From an uncultured Eubacterium sp. (GTDB lineage: Bacteria; Bacillota; Clostridia; Lachnospirales; Lachnospiraceae): 61,436 nucleotides of DNA. Shown piece after piece: positions 16,169 to 25,333 of the stretch. The notes below the pieces were generated by a model. That model had not been told where the DNA came from. It did not search any database and saw nothing but the letters and a program-made list of their open reading frames with translations. A program made the position numbers and the translations under genes. Every line of letters begins with the position of its first letter. Position 1 is the stretch's first letter. The stretch spans positions 1 through 61,436 of the forward strand of contig USBB01000011.1 in NCBI GenBank assembly GCA_900552795.1, in the 5' to 3' direction.

Positions 16169-17535
16169 AAACAATAGCAGCAATATCCACAAGTACTATG
16201 AGCAATGGAGGAATAAGCATTGTAAGAGTCAGCGGAACAGATGCAGTTGAGATAGTTGATAAAATTTTTAAAGCAAAAAACAATAAAAAGCTTATTGAAG
16301 CAAAAAGTCATACAGTACATTATGGAAATATATATAACGGCGAAGAACTGATAGATGAAGTGCTTGCTATAGTCATGAAAGCTCCAAACACATACACGAG
16401 AGAGAATATAGTTGAGATAGATTGCCACGGCGGTGTACTTGTAACAAGAAAGGTACTTGAGGCAGTTATTGGCGCAGGAGCAAGACCGGCGGAGCCGGGG
16501 GAATTTACTAAGAGAGCGTTTTTAAACGGACGTATTGATTTGTCACAGGCTGAAGCAGTTATAGATGTTATTAATTCAAGAAATGAATACGCACTTAAAT
16601 CTTCAGTTGCACAGCTTGATGGTAAATTATCGTCAAAAATAAGAGAAATAAGAGATATAATACTAAATCACGTTGCGTATGTTGAAGCGGCATTAGATGA
16701 TCCTGAGCATTTTGAACTGGATAATTATGTTAATAACATTGAGAATGATGTGGATAACTGTGTGGATATTGTTGATAACTTGTTAAAAACGGCTGATAAT
16801 GGCAGAATAATGCACGACGGCATACGTACTGTTATTTTGGGGAAAACTAATGCCGGAAAATCGAGTCTTATGAATGCACTTGCAAAAGAAGAGAGAGCAA
16901 TAGTTACAGATATAGAGGGCACAACAAGAGATGTGTTGGAAGAACAGATAAATCTTGGAGGACTTTTATTAAATCTTATTGACACTGCCGGTATAAGAAA
17001 GACAGACGATTATGTTGAAAGTATAGGTGTTGATAAGGCTAAGAAATATGCAAAGGATGCTGATTTGATTATATTTGTTGCAGACTGCACAAGGCCTTTG
17101 GATCACAATGATGAAGAGATAATTGAACTTATACGTGATAAAAAAGTTATAGTGCTTCTTAACAAATCAGATATGAAGGCTGTGTTAGAGCCTGAGGATA
17201 TCAAAGAAAAAATAAACTGCAGTGTTGTAAATATTTCCGCAAAAAATCATACAGGCATTGATGAGCTTGAAAAGGCTGTTAAAAATATGTTTTTTGACGG
17301 ACAAATTTCATTTAACGAAGAAATTTATATAACAAATATAAGACATAAAAATCTTTTAAAGGAAGCACTTGATAGTTTATATTTAGTAAAAGATGGAATT
17401 TTAAGTGGAGTAAGTGAAGACTTTTTAACTATAGATATGATGAATGCCTATGAAAAACTTGGTCTTATTATCGGTGAGGAAGTGGAAGATGATCTTGCAG
17501 ACCAGATATTCAGCAAGTTCTGCATGGGCAAATAG
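16162..17535 (+). CDS. mnmE: tRNA modification GTPase MnmE
   Basis: MnmE works with MnmG to put the carboxymethylaminomethyl group on U34 of certain tRNAs. The 457-residue protein has the N-terminal formyl-THF-binding domain (AISTSTMSNGGISIVRVSG), the inserted G domain with P-loop GKTNAGKSSLMNAL, TAGIRKTDDYVE, NKSD, and the C-terminal CMGK (the catalytic CxGK). ATG at 16162 follows AGAGGAG. mnmG starts 15 bases after it. Confidence 0.97.
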   Translation: MVETIAAISTSTMSNGGISIVRVSGTDAVEIVDKIFKAKNNKKLIEAKSHTVHYGNIYNGEELIDEVLAIVMKAPNTYTRENIVEIDCHGGVLVTRKVLEAVIGAGARPAEPGEFTKRAFLNGRIDLSQAEAVIDVINSRNEYALKSSVAQLDGKLSSKIREIRDIILNHVAYVEAALDDPEHFELDNYVNNIENDVDNCVDIVDNLLKTADNGRIMHDGIRTVILGKTNAGKSSLMNALAKEERAIVTDIEGTTRDVLEEQINLGGLLLNLIDTAGIRKTDDYVESIGVDKAKKYAKDADLIIFVADCTRPLDHNDEEIIELIRDKKVIVLLNKSDMKAVLEPEDIKEKINCSVVNISAKNHTGIDELEKAVKNMFFDGQISFNEEIYITNIRHKNLLKEALDSLYLVKDGILSGVSEDFLTIDMMNAYEKLGLIIGEEVEDDLADQIFSKFCMGK

Positions 17536-17550
17536 AAATGGAGGATAAAG

Positions 17551-19440
17551 ATGCCTAATATATGTGAAACATATGATGTGGTTGTCGTTGGTGCAGGTCA
17601 TGCAGGATGCGAGGCTGCTCTTGCAAGCGCAAGATTAGGTCTTGAAACGATATGCTTTACTGTAAGCTGTGAAAGTATAGCTCTGATGCCATGTAACCCT
17701 AATATCGGAGGAAGTTCAAAGGGACATCTTGTAAGAGAAATAGATGCTCTTGGCGGTGAGATGGGTAAAAATATAGATAAGACATTTATTCAGTCTAAGA
17801 TGCTTAATAAATCAAAAGGTCCTGCAGTACATTCATTAAGAGCTCAGGCAGATAAAGCCGAGTATACAAAGCAGATGCGTATAGTTATGGAAAATACTCC
17901 GCATTTACTTGTAAGACAGGCCGAAGTAACTGAAATTATAGTTGAGGATAATACTATAAAGGGAGTTAAAACGCTTTCAGGAGCTACATATTATGCAAAG
18001 GCGGTTATTCTTTGTACAGGCGTTTATCTTAAAGCCAGATGTCTTCATGGTGATGTTATATATGAGACGGGACCTAACGGTTTACAGGCAGCCAATCATC
18101 TTACACAGTCACTTATAGATAACGGCATAGAGGTAAGAAGATTTAAAACGGGCACACCTGCAAGAGTTGATAAAAGGTCTATTGATTTCAGTAAAATGAC
18201 AGAGCAATTCGGTGATGAAAGAATAGTTCCGTTTTCATTTACAACTGACCCTGAAAGTATACAAAAAGAACAGGTATCTTGCTGGCTTACTTATACAAAC
18301 GAAAAGACACATGAAATTATAAAAAATAATATAGATCGTTCTCCGCTTTATGCTGGAGTTATACATGGAACTGGTCCGAGATATTGCCCGTCAATAGAGG
18401 ATAAGGTTGTAAGATTTGCAGATAAGGACAGACATCAGGTATTTATAGAGCCTGAAGGGTTATATACTAATGAAATGTATCTTGGGGGCATGTCAAGTTC
18501 AATGCCTGAGGACGTACAGTATGCAATGTATAAATCTGTTCCCGGTCTTGAAAATGTACGTATAGTAAGAAATGCTTATGCAATTGAATATGATTGTATA
18601 AGTGCAGTTCAATTGAAATCTTCTCTTGAATTTAAAAATATTAAGGGATTATTTGCAGGCGGACAGTTTAACGGAAGTTCAGGATATGAGGAAGCTGCAG
18701 CTCAGGGTATAATAGCAGGAATAAATGCTGCTATGTATATAAAGGATAAGGAGCCTTTGATTCTTGACCGTTCAGAAAGCTATATAGGAGTACTTATAGA
18801 TGACCTTGTTACAAAGGAATCCTTTGAGCCATACAGAATGATGACATCAAGAGCGGAATACAGGCTTATATTAAGACAGGATAATGCGGATTTACGTCTT
18901 ACTAAGTATGGATATCAGGTAGGACTTATAGATGAAGAAAGAATGAATCAGGTAAATGAAAAAGAACGCCTTATAAAAGAAGAGATAGAGAGAGTAAAGA
19001 CTGTTAATATTGGTACAGGAAAAGAAGTTCAGGATATATTGGAACAGAACGGAAGTACCCAGTTAAAGACAGGTGTTACTTTGGCAGAACTTATAAAAAG
19101 ACCTGAACTTTCATACCAGATACTTGCGCCTGTTGATAAGCACAGACCTGAGCTTAGAGAAGATATAAAGGAGCAGGTAAATATAAATCTTAAATATGAG
19201 GGATATATTGAAAGACAATTAAGACAAGTTGAGCATTTTAAGAAGCTTGAGAATAAGCTTATACCGGATTCTATTGATTATCTTGAAATAAAAGGTCTTA
19301 GAAAAGAAGCAATGCAGAAGCTTGATAAATTTAAGCCTCGTTCAATAGGTCAGGCATCACGTATATCGGGAGTTTCTCCGGCGGATATTTCAGTGCTTCT
19401 TGTATATATTGAACAGTTCAGAAGGAAAGAGAGTAATTGA
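17551..19440 (+). CDS. mnmG: tRNA uridine-5-carboxymethylaminomethyl modification enzyme MnmG
   Basis: MnmG is the FAD- and NADH-using partner of MnmE. The 629-residue protein has the dinucleotide-binding GAGHAGCEAALASARLG at the N terminus, NPNIGGSSKGHLVREIDALGG, the GTPARVDKRSIDF segment, AGGQFNGSSGYEEAAAQG and the C-terminal helical domain with IGQASRISGVSPADIS. The stop TGA (19438-19440) overlaps the rsmG ATG. Confidence 0.97.
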   Translation: MPNICETYDVVVVGAGHAGCEAALASARLGLETICFTVSCESIALMPCNPNIGGSSKGHLVREIDALGGEMGKNIDKTFIQSKMLNKSKGPAVHSLRAQADKAEYTKQMRIVMENTPHLLVRQAEVTEIIVEDNTIKGVKTLSGATYYAKAVILCTGVYLKARCLHGDVIYETGPNGLQAANHLTQSLIDNGIEVRRFKTGTPARVDKRSIDFSKMTEQFGDERIVPFSFTTDPESIQKEQVSCWLTYTNEKTHEIIKNNIDRSPLYAGVIHGTGPRYCPSIEDKVVRFADKDRHQVFIEPEGLYTNEMYLGGMSSSMPEDVQYAMYKSVPGLENVRIVRNAYAIEYDCISAVQLKSSLEFKNIKGLFAGGQFNGSSGYEEAAAQGIIAGINAAMYIKDKEPLILDRSESYIGVLIDDLVTKESFEPYRMMTSRAEYRLILRQDNADLRLTKYGYQVGLIDEERMNQVNEKERLIKEEIERVKTVNIGTGKEVQDILEQNGSTQLKTGVTLAELIKRPELSYQILAPVDKHRPELREDIKEQVNINLKYEGYIERQLRQVEHFKKLENKLIPDSIDYLEIKGLRKEAMQKLDKFKPRSIGQASRISGVSPADISVLLVYIEQFRRKESN

Positions 19441-20198
19441 TGCAGAGAGAAAAATTTTGTGATATTTTAAGTAAAATAGATGTTTCATTAGATGATACAC
19501 AGCTTGATCAGCTTGATATTTATTATAAGATTCTTGTTGAGTGGAATGAGTTTATGAATCTTACAGGAATAACAGAGTATGATGAAGTTCTGTGCAAGCA
19601 TTTTGTTGATAGTCTGGCTATTAAAAAGGCTGTTGTTGATATCTGTAAGGAAAATGAAGAGATTGGTGGATTACTTGATTTTTCAAAAGACATTTCTGTA
19701 ATTGATGTTGGAACAGGTGCAGGATTTCCGGGTATTCCAATAAAAATCGCATTTCCGCATACAAAAGTTTATCTGCTTGATTCACTTAATAAGAGAGTAA
19801 AATTTTTAAATGAAGTCATAGACAGGCTTGAACTTAAAAATATAGAGGCAGTACATGCAAGGGCCGAGGATGAAGCGAGAAAGCAGGATATCAGAGAAAG
19901 ATTTGATTTGGGAGTTTCAAGAGCCGTTGCAAATCTTGCAACATTGTCTGAATATGTTATGCCTTTTGTAAAAGTGGGAGGTTATTTTGTCTCATATAAA
20001 TCGGGTGATGTTGAAGATGAAATAAAAGAAGCTAAAAATGCTGTAAAAAAGCTTGGCGGAGAAATTAAGCATATATATAAATTTGAGCTTCCGGGAACGG
20101 AAAGCAAACGCTCTTTTGTATTTATCAAAAAAATCAAAGAAACGCCTAAAAAGTATCCGAGAAAATCAGGGCTTCCATCTAAAGAGCCTTTAAAGTAG
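19440..20198 (+). CDS. rsmG: 16S rRNA (guanine-527-N7)-methyltransferase RsmG
   Basis: RsmG methylates N7 of G527 in 16S rRNA. About 252 residues with the SAM-binding motif DVGTGAGFPGIPIKI, GVSRAVANLATLSEY and the N-terminal LVEWNEFMNLTGIT. The start is ATG at 19440, overlapping the mnmG stop (TGATG coupling); a TTG one codon earlier is also possible. The Lys/Pro-rich tail is a common extension in the family. Confidence 0.96.
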   Translation: MQREKFCDILSKIDVSLDDTQLDQLDIYYKILVEWNEFMNLTGITEYDEVLCKHFVDSLAIKKAVVDICKENEEIGGLLDFSKDISVIDVGTGAGFPGIPIKIAFPHTKVYLLDSLNKRVKFLNEVIDRLELKNIEAVHARAEDEARKQDIRERFDLGVSRAVANLATLSEYVMPFVKVGGYFVSYKSGDVEDEIKEAKNAVKKLGGEIKHIYKFELPGTESKRSFVFIKKIKETPKKYPRKSGLPSKEPLK

Positions 20199-20223
20199 AG
20201 ATGTAATATAAAAAATTAATAAT

Positions 20224-20276
20224 AAAAACAAAAGGGGAAACATTGTATTTTATTTACAATATTTCCCTTTGTTTTT
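20224..20276. terminator. bidirectional terminator between rsmG and the hydrolase
   Basis: AAAACAAAAGGGGAAACATTGTA pairs with TACAATATTTCCCTTTGTTTTT around a short loop. The T runs serve both converging genes. Confidence 0.8.
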
Positions 20277-21219
20277 AATCAATAATATTTTTAATAACCT
20301 TTACAAATTTTTGCGGCTGTTCGAGTTGAGGCAGACATTTTGATGATTCTATTGATATGGTTTCAATATATGGATTTAATGAAGTGTAAGCCTTTATTAT
20401 ATTTTTATCATTTGCTTTGTTTCCGCGTATGATATAAATGTAATTATTAATATTTGACACAGCCTTTTCTATAGAAGGCGAAGCTGTATAACCGCATACA
20501 ATACTTGAATTTAAGTATTTGGCAAAAGAACCATATAAATGAGCATTTTCATAGTATGCGTTTATTAATTCATGAGATATGGCTCTTTGATTATAAAAAA
20601 GATTTTGTTTGAAATTCTTTGAAATATTTTCACGGCTCATAAGTATATTATAAATAAGAGTTCCTATTATGTGAGAATTTAAAATAAATCTTTTGATATT
20701 ACTGTATCTTTGAAAATTTGTCTTTTCAAATTTTATGTCTGAAGCATTTGTAATAATGATTTTATTAAAGATATCAGGGTTACCATAAGCTGACATTAAT
20801 GTAAGTGATGTTGAATTTCCGCATGCACATACGTCAGTTTTTTGACCTATAATATGTTTAACAAAATCATTTATAAGTTGTGTGTACATATAAGTAGTGT
20901 AAGTAATATTAGGTTTATCTGAAAGTCCGCAGCCTAGTAAATCAATGGCATATACGGTATGCTCTTTGCTAAGGGCGTTTATTACCTTTTTCCATTCATA
21001 TGAAGAACTTGCAGAATTTAAATCATGTATAAGTAATATAGGTTTACCGTTTCCTTTTACAGTATATGATATATTTCCGAATTTCCATGAAAATACTTTT
21101 TTATCTTTATCATTTGTAATCATATTTGATGTGGCATTAGAAAATATTATCTTATTTATAATATGTGTAATTGAAATCCCTGTAATTCCGATAATACTAA
21201 TCTTGGTTGATTTTTTCAT
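20275..21219 (-). CDS. membrane-anchored alpha/beta hydrolase-like protein, degenerate active site
   Basis: The 314-residue protein starts with a hydrophobic stretch (about residues 7-27) that would anchor it, then an alpha/beta hydrolase domain with the oxyanion segment LLIHDLNSASSSYEW and the family's AIDLLGCGLSDKP. The nucleophile elbow reads GNSTS, so Ser136 is present but the last glycine of GxSxG is lost. Where the catalytic histidine is expected (GHLPxLEQP in relatives) the sequence is SKCLPQLEQP, with cysteine at about 295. It may be catalytically dead or use altered chemistry. It is a single gene convergent with rsmG and very AT-rich. Confidence 0.75.
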   Translation of the reverse strand: MKKSTKISIIGITGISITHIINKIIFSNATSNMITNDKDKKVFSWKFGNISYTVKGNGKPILLIHDLNSASSSYEWKKVINALSKEHTVYAIDLLGCGLSDKPNITYTTYMYTQLINDFVKHIIGQKTDVCACGNSTSLTLMSAYGNPDIFNKIIITNASDIKFEKTNFQRYSNIKRFILNSHIIGTLIYNILMSRENISKNFKQNLFYNQRAISHELINAYYENAHLYGSFAKYLNSSIVCGYTASPSIEKAVSNINNYIYIIRGNKANDKNIIKAYTSLNPYIETISIESSKCLPQLEQPQKFVKVIKNIID

Positions 21220-21455
21220 ATATAAATCCCTCCTTTTTAAAAGACTGAATTTTAATTATTCATATATATAATATCAGACTTTTTAATTTTTTATATACAT
21301 TATTATAGTAAATAAATTATAATCTATCAATGAATTATGAAAAACTACTTTAAAAAAGTTGCAGTTTAGGGTAGTATATCTAATAGAGTTATTGTCTGGG
21401 AAATAATTAATAGGTATATATGATATATATTATGAAATGTATATTAAAAATATAA

Positions 21456-22442
21456 ATGGTGCTAAAGATGAGTGAAATTTTAGAGTTTATTAAAGAGGAA
21501 TTAAATATTGTTTCAAATAGAATTTTTGAATTGGAAAATAATATAAGGTCATATGAATTAGACATAGAGTTTATAGATAAGGCATGTAAAAAAATTTCAA
21601 AAGACAGAGATAATACAAATGATGTGTTTTTGTCATTAGATAATAATAGGGATTTTGATATTCTTGAGATTGATAAGTTAAAAAGGCAAAGAGAAGAAAT
21701 ATTATCTAAAATCAGAAATACAAATAATGAACTTCAAAGTCTTAATAAAAGATATGAGAAGTTAAAAAGATTAAAAAAGCTTCATAATGTGGCCGGAGAA
21801 CTTACGATTAATGAGGCTGACAGAAAAAGAATAGCAATAGATATACATGATACAATAGTTCAAAATCTTACGGCAGTTCTTGTGAAAAATGACTTTATAT
21901 TAAAAATAATAAATTCTGATGTATATAGAGCATCAACTGAATTAAAAAACAATAATGATATTTTAAAAAAGAGTATTGATGAGTTAAGGGAGGTGATTTT
22001 TAATTTAAGTCCTATGAGTATTGATGACTTAGGATGCGAAGAAGCATTTTCAAATTTGTGCCAAAAGATGTCGCTGAATTCACAGATGAATATAGAATAT
22101 ACTTGTGAACTTTGCAATAAAAAGATTGATAAGAATTATTTTATTAATTTATTAAGAATTATACAGGAACTTATAAATAATTCAATAAAACATTCAAAAG
22201 GAAGTAAAATAGTTGTCAATTTAAAATACAAAGATGATTTATTTTATATAATACAGAAAGATGATGGAGTAGGTTTTGATTATGAAGATTTCATTGGAAA
22301 AACAGATAATAATAGAAATTTTGGCCTATCTATAGTAAAATATAGAGTAAATCTGTATGGGGGAAATATTAAATTCAAAAATAGAAAAAGCGGTGGTATT
22401 GAGTATAAAATAGTGTTGCCTTACAATAATAATACTAATTAA
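21456..22442 (+). CDS. cytoplasmic sensor histidine kinase, NarL/DegS type
   Basis: A two-component kinase of the HisKA_3 class. The first 115 residues are coiled coil with no membrane segment, so like DegS it should sense an internal signal. The H box is DRKRIAIDIHDTIVQNL, with the phosphorylated His in IHDT. The ATPase domain has an N box (QELINNSIKHSKGSK), G1 DDGVGFD and G2 FGLSIV. Start ATG 21456 or ATG 21468; neither has a strong ribosome site. The response regulator gene follows 27 bases later. The 236-base upstream gap 21220-21455 is AT-rich and without another gene. Confidence 0.9.
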   Translation: MVLKMSEILEFIKEELNIVSNRIFELENNIRSYELDIEFIDKACKKISKDRDNTNDVFLSLDNNRDFDILEIDKLKRQREEILSKIRNTNNELQSLNKRYEKLKRLKKLHNVAGELTINEADRKRIAIDIHDTIVQNLTAVLVKNDFILKIINSDVYRASTELKNNNDILKKSIDELREVIFNLSPMSIDDLGCEEAFSNLCQKMSLNSQMNIEYTCELCNKKIDKNYFINLLRIIQELINNSIKHSKGSKIVVNLKYKDDLFYIIQKDDGVGFDYEDFIGKTDNNRNFGLSIVKYRVNLYGGNIKFKNRKSGGIEYKIVLPYNNNTN

Positions 22443-22469
22443 TTGTGCTGAAGAATGGAGAATTGTTAG

Positions 22470-23114
22470 ATGGCTGTTAAAATTGTTATAGTAGATGACC
22501 ACGCAATGGTAAGAGAAGGTTTTAAGCAATTATTAAGTCTTGATGCTTCTTTTGAAGTTGTTGGAGAAGCAAGCGACGGTTATGAATGTTTAAATCTTGT
22601 TAATAAGACAAATCCTGATGTTATTTTACTAGATATAAATATGCCTAATCTTGATGGACTGCAAACATTAAGAATTATGAGACAACAAAATATGAATAAT
22701 AAAGTTATAATGCTTACAATACATAATGATGTTGATTATGTGATAAAAGCAATGAGTTATCAGTGTAACGGATATGTAGTAAAAGATTCAGATTTTGATA
22801 CATTAAAAAATGCTATATTGGCAGTTAATGAAGGTGAAATTTTTGTTGAACCTAAACTTACAGTTTCACTTAATTCCAGTCTTGCAAAAAGAGATACAAA
22901 ACAGGATGTTATATCTGAATTAACAAAAAGAGAACTTGATGTTTTGATATTGCTGTCTTCAGGAATGTTGAATAAGGAAATAGCGTATAAGCTTAATATA
23001 AGTGAAAGGACAGTTAAAAATCATATATCAAGTATGTTTAAAAAAATAGGAGTGTCAGATAGAACACAAGCAGCTGTTTTTGCAATTAAAAATAATATAA
23101 TTTCAATAAAATAG
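22470..23114 (+). CDS. response regulator, NarL/LuxR family
   Basis: The 214-residue protein has a receiver domain (IVDDHAMVREGFKQLL; the phospho-accepting Asp lies in DVILLDINMPNLDG near residue 54; the switch Lys in GYVVKDSDFDT) and a C-terminal LuxR-type HTH (LTKRELDVLILLSSGMLNKEIAYKLNISERTVKNHI). It should be phosphorylated by the kinase just upstream. It is followed within about 100 bases by the parS-soj-spo0J locus; targets are unknown. Confidence 0.93.
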   Translation: MAVKIVIVDDHAMVREGFKQLLSLDASFEVVGEASDGYECLNLVNKTNPDVILLDINMPNLDGLQTLRIMRQQNMNNKVIMLTIHNDVDYVIKAMSYQCNGYVVKDSDFDTLKNAILAVNEGEIFVEPKLTVSLNSSLAKRDTKQDVISELTKRELDVLILLSSGMLNKEIAYKLNISERTVKNHISSMFKKIGVSDRTQAAVFAIKNNIISIK

Positions 23115-23207
23115 ATAAATGAAAAATAAAGTGGAATTGATTTTTAATATGTTATACAAAAATGAAAATATATAAGTGGAAACAAAGATACATAATTAAA
23201 GTTGAAA

Positions 23208-23223
23208 TGTTTCACGTGAAACA
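23208..23223. promoter_or_regulatory. parS site (perfect 16-mer)
   Basis: TGTTTCACGTGAAACA matches the bacterial parS consensus exactly. It lies about 370 bases upstream of soj-spo0J and is the loading site for ParB. Confidence 0.93.
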
Positions 23224-23265
23224 ACATATATTTAGTTAGCAGAAATGTTTAACTGAATTATTGAA

Positions 23266-23281
23266 CGTTTCACGTGAAACA
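23266..23281. promoter_or_regulatory. parS site (15 of 16)
   Basis: CGTTTCACGTGAAACA, one base from consensus, 58 bases centre to centre from the first site. Confidence 0.9.
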
Positions 23282-23294
23282 TTTTGTTTTAAGC

Positions 23295-23323
23295 TTGATA
23301 GAGGTTTTTAGAAATGGTATAAT
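23295..23323 (+). promoter_or_regulatory. soj-spo0J promoter
   Basis: TTGATA (23295-23300), 17-base spacer, TATAAT (23318-23323), immediately after the second parS site. Its transcript would include all of the structured leader to 23594. Confidence 0.65.
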
Positions 23324-23543
23324 AATTGCACAAAGTGCAATTCAAGGCGACAAGTCGCCTTGCGCCGCCAAAACGGCGATTATACCTTGACACATAACTC
23401 CAGAATCCAGATGTGTAATACACATCTGCCGCTGTCAGAGACAGCTTACTGATTCTGTCGTTACCATATCAGGTAAAATCAAATGTCTGCTTCGCAGCCG
23501 CTTGATTTCCTGCTGATATGGTATAATGATTGCACAAAGTACA
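23314..23543 (+). repeat. multi-hairpin cloverleaf-like element, flanked by 26-bp direct repeats
   Basis: ATGGTATAATAATTGCACAAAGTGCA (23314-23339) recurs with two changes at 23518-23543. Between them are three closed modules. (1) GGTATAAT 23316-23323 / ATTATACC 23379-23386 encloses three hairpins at 23324-23342, 23344-23361 and 23363-23378. (2) CAGAATC 23401-23407 / GATTCTG 23451-23457 encloses hairpins at 23408-23428 and 23431-23445. (3) ACCATATCAG 23463-23472 / CTGATATGGT 23513-23522 encloses a nested stem (476-482/502-508 and 487-490/494-497). There is no open frame of note in the 480-base gap before soj. I recognise no named family. Confidence 0.75.
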
Positions 23544-23594
23544 TTGTGATTGTATAAATTAGGGTTTAGTTATACGTTGGGGAAAGAGGTTGAA

Positions 23595-24371
23595 ATGGGA
23601 AGAATTATAGCTATCGCAAATCAGAAAGGCGGAGTGGGTAAAACTACTACAGCAATCAATCTGTCAGCGTGTCTGGCCGAGGCTGGTCAAAGAGTACTTA
23701 CTATAGATATAGATCCACAAGGAAATACTACCAGCGGATTAGGAATTGAAAAGGATGAAGTTGAAAATACAATATATGAAGTAATGCTGCAGGAAGTAGA
23801 TATAACAGAAGCTGCATGTAAGAATGTATTTGATAATCTTGATGTTATTCCTTCTAACGTAAATCTTGCCGGAGCAGAAATTGATTTAATAGATATCAAT
23901 GATAGAGAATATGTGTTAAAAAATGCTATAGATGAAATAAGAGATAATTATGACTATGTTATTCTTGACTGCCCGCCATCTTTAAGTATGCTTACCGTAA
24001 ATGCTATGACAGCTGCTGATACGGTATTAGTACCTATTCAATGTGAATATTATGCATTGGAAGGTCTTACACAGCTGATACACACAATAAATCTTGTTAA
24101 GAAAAAGTTAAATCCTGAGCTTGAACTTGAGGGCGTTGTGTTTACAATGTATGATTCAAGAACAAACCTTTCGCTTCAGGTAGTTGAAAATGTAAAAGAT
24201 AATTTACATCAGAATATTTATAAAACAATTATACCAAGAAATATAAGACTTGCTGAAGCACCGAGTCATGGATTGCCTATAAATATATATGATAGTAAGT
24301 CATCAGGGGCTGAAAGCTACAGGTTATTGGCTGAAGAAGTTATGAGTAGAAATGAAGGAGGAAATAATTAA
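23595..24371 (+). CDS. soj: chromosome partitioning ATPase Soj/ParA
   Basis: ParA-type ATPase that works with ParB to segregate origins and modulates DnaA. I choose ATG 23595 (MGRIIAIANQ...), 258 residues, with AAAGAGG upstream; the frame extends 15 codons further but without a comparable site. Deviant Walker A KGGVGKTTTAINLS, switch DIDPQGNTTSGLG and YVILDCPPSL are present. The stop overlaps the spo0J start (TAATG). Confidence 0.96.
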   Translation: MGRIIAIANQKGGVGKTTTAINLSACLAEAGQRVLTIDIDPQGNTTSGLGIEKDEVENTIYEVMLQEVDITEAACKNVFDNLDVIPSNVNLAGAEIDLIDINDREYVLKNAIDEIRDNYDYVILDCPPSLSMLTVNAMTAADTVLVPIQCEYYALEGLTQLIHTINLVKKKLNPELELEGVVFTMYDSRTNLSLQVVENVKDNLHQNIYKTIIPRNIRLAEAPSHGLPINIYDSKSSGAESYRLLAEEVMSRNEGGNN

Positions 24372-25291
24372 TGGCAGTTGCTAAAAAAACAACTTCAAAG
24401 GGGCTGGGGAAAGGGCTTGGCAGAGGAATTAATGCACTTATTCCCGAAGATGTTAATGAAGAAAATGTGGTTGTTAAGGAAGTTGTTAAAGAAGTAATAG
24501 TTAAGGAACCGGCAGAAACAAAGGTGAGAATTTCACAGGTTGAGCCAAACAGAGAACAGCCAAGAAAAATGTTTGATGAGGATGCACTTATAGAATTGTC
24601 TGAGTCAATAAAGCAGTATGGAGTTCTTCAGCCGCTGCTTGTTCAAAAAAAAGATAATTACTATGAGATAATAGCAGGAGAAAGAAGATGGAGAGCTGCA
24701 AAGTTAGCCGGAGTTAAAGAGATTCCTGTAATAATTAAAGATTATTCAGACCAGGAAGTTATGGAAATAGCTTTGATAGAAAATATACAAAGAGAGGATC
24801 TTAATCCGATTGAAGAAGCACAAGCCTACCAGAGACTTATAAAAGATTACAAATTAAAGCAGGATGAAGTTGCTGAAAAGGTATCAAAGTCAAGAGCAGC
24901 TATAACCAATTCTTTAAGACTTTTAAAGCTTGACAAGCGTGTACAGGAAATGGTTATGGAGGGTAAAATAAGTAACGGACATGCAAGAGCTATAATAGGC
25001 ATCGAAGATGGTGACAAACAGTATATGGTCGCCATGAGAATATTTGATGAAAAGCTGAGTGTAAGAGAAGTTGAAAAGCTTATGAAACAGCTTGATAAGC
25101 CAAAGAAAGAAAATAAAATTCCTGCAAATGATTTTGTATATAGAGATTTAGAGGATAAAATGACGAAAATCATGGGAACACAGGTTGTTATAAAAAATAA
25201 AGATAAAAAAGGAAAGATTGAGATAAATTACTATTCCCAGGATGAGCTTGAAAGAATTTACGAATTACTCGAAAACTTAAATAAAGATTAA
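24371..25291 (+). CDS. spo0J: chromosome partitioning protein ParB/Spo0J
   Basis: ParB is the CTPase clamp that loads at parS and spreads. The 306-residue protein has the Lys/Gly-rich N-terminal start (KGLGKGLGRGINALIPED), the box motifs EPNREQPRKMFDE and IAGERRWRAAKLAG (CTP-binding), the ENIQREDLNPIEEAQAY segment, an HTH (LKQDEVAEKVSKSRAAITNSLRLLKL) and a C-terminal dimerisation tail. It overlaps soj; two parS sites lie upstream. Confidence 0.97.
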   Translation: MAVAKKTTSKGLGKGLGRGINALIPEDVNEENVVVKEVVKEVIVKEPAETKVRISQVEPNREQPRKMFDEDALIELSESIKQYGVLQPLLVQKKDNYYEIIAGERRWRAAKLAGVKEIPVIIKDYSDQEVMEIALIENIQREDLNPIEEAQAYQRLIKDYKLKQDEVAEKVSKSRAAITNSLRLLKLDKRVQEMVMEGKISNGHARAIIGIEDGDKQYMVAMRIFDEKLSVREVEKLMKQLDKPKKENKIPANDFVYRDLEDKMTKIMGTQVVIKNKDKKGKIEINYYSQDELERIYELLENLNKD

Positions 25292-25333
25292 CTGTAAATC
25301 AAAATATAAATGTACACAGAAATGGGGATTAAC

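Noticed and set aside
23314..23543. CRISPR array or tRNA in the stem-rich leader
   Set aside because: There are only two copies of the flank repeat and no regular spacers; the cloverleaf shape lacks a T-loop, anticodon-loop conservation and a discriminator.
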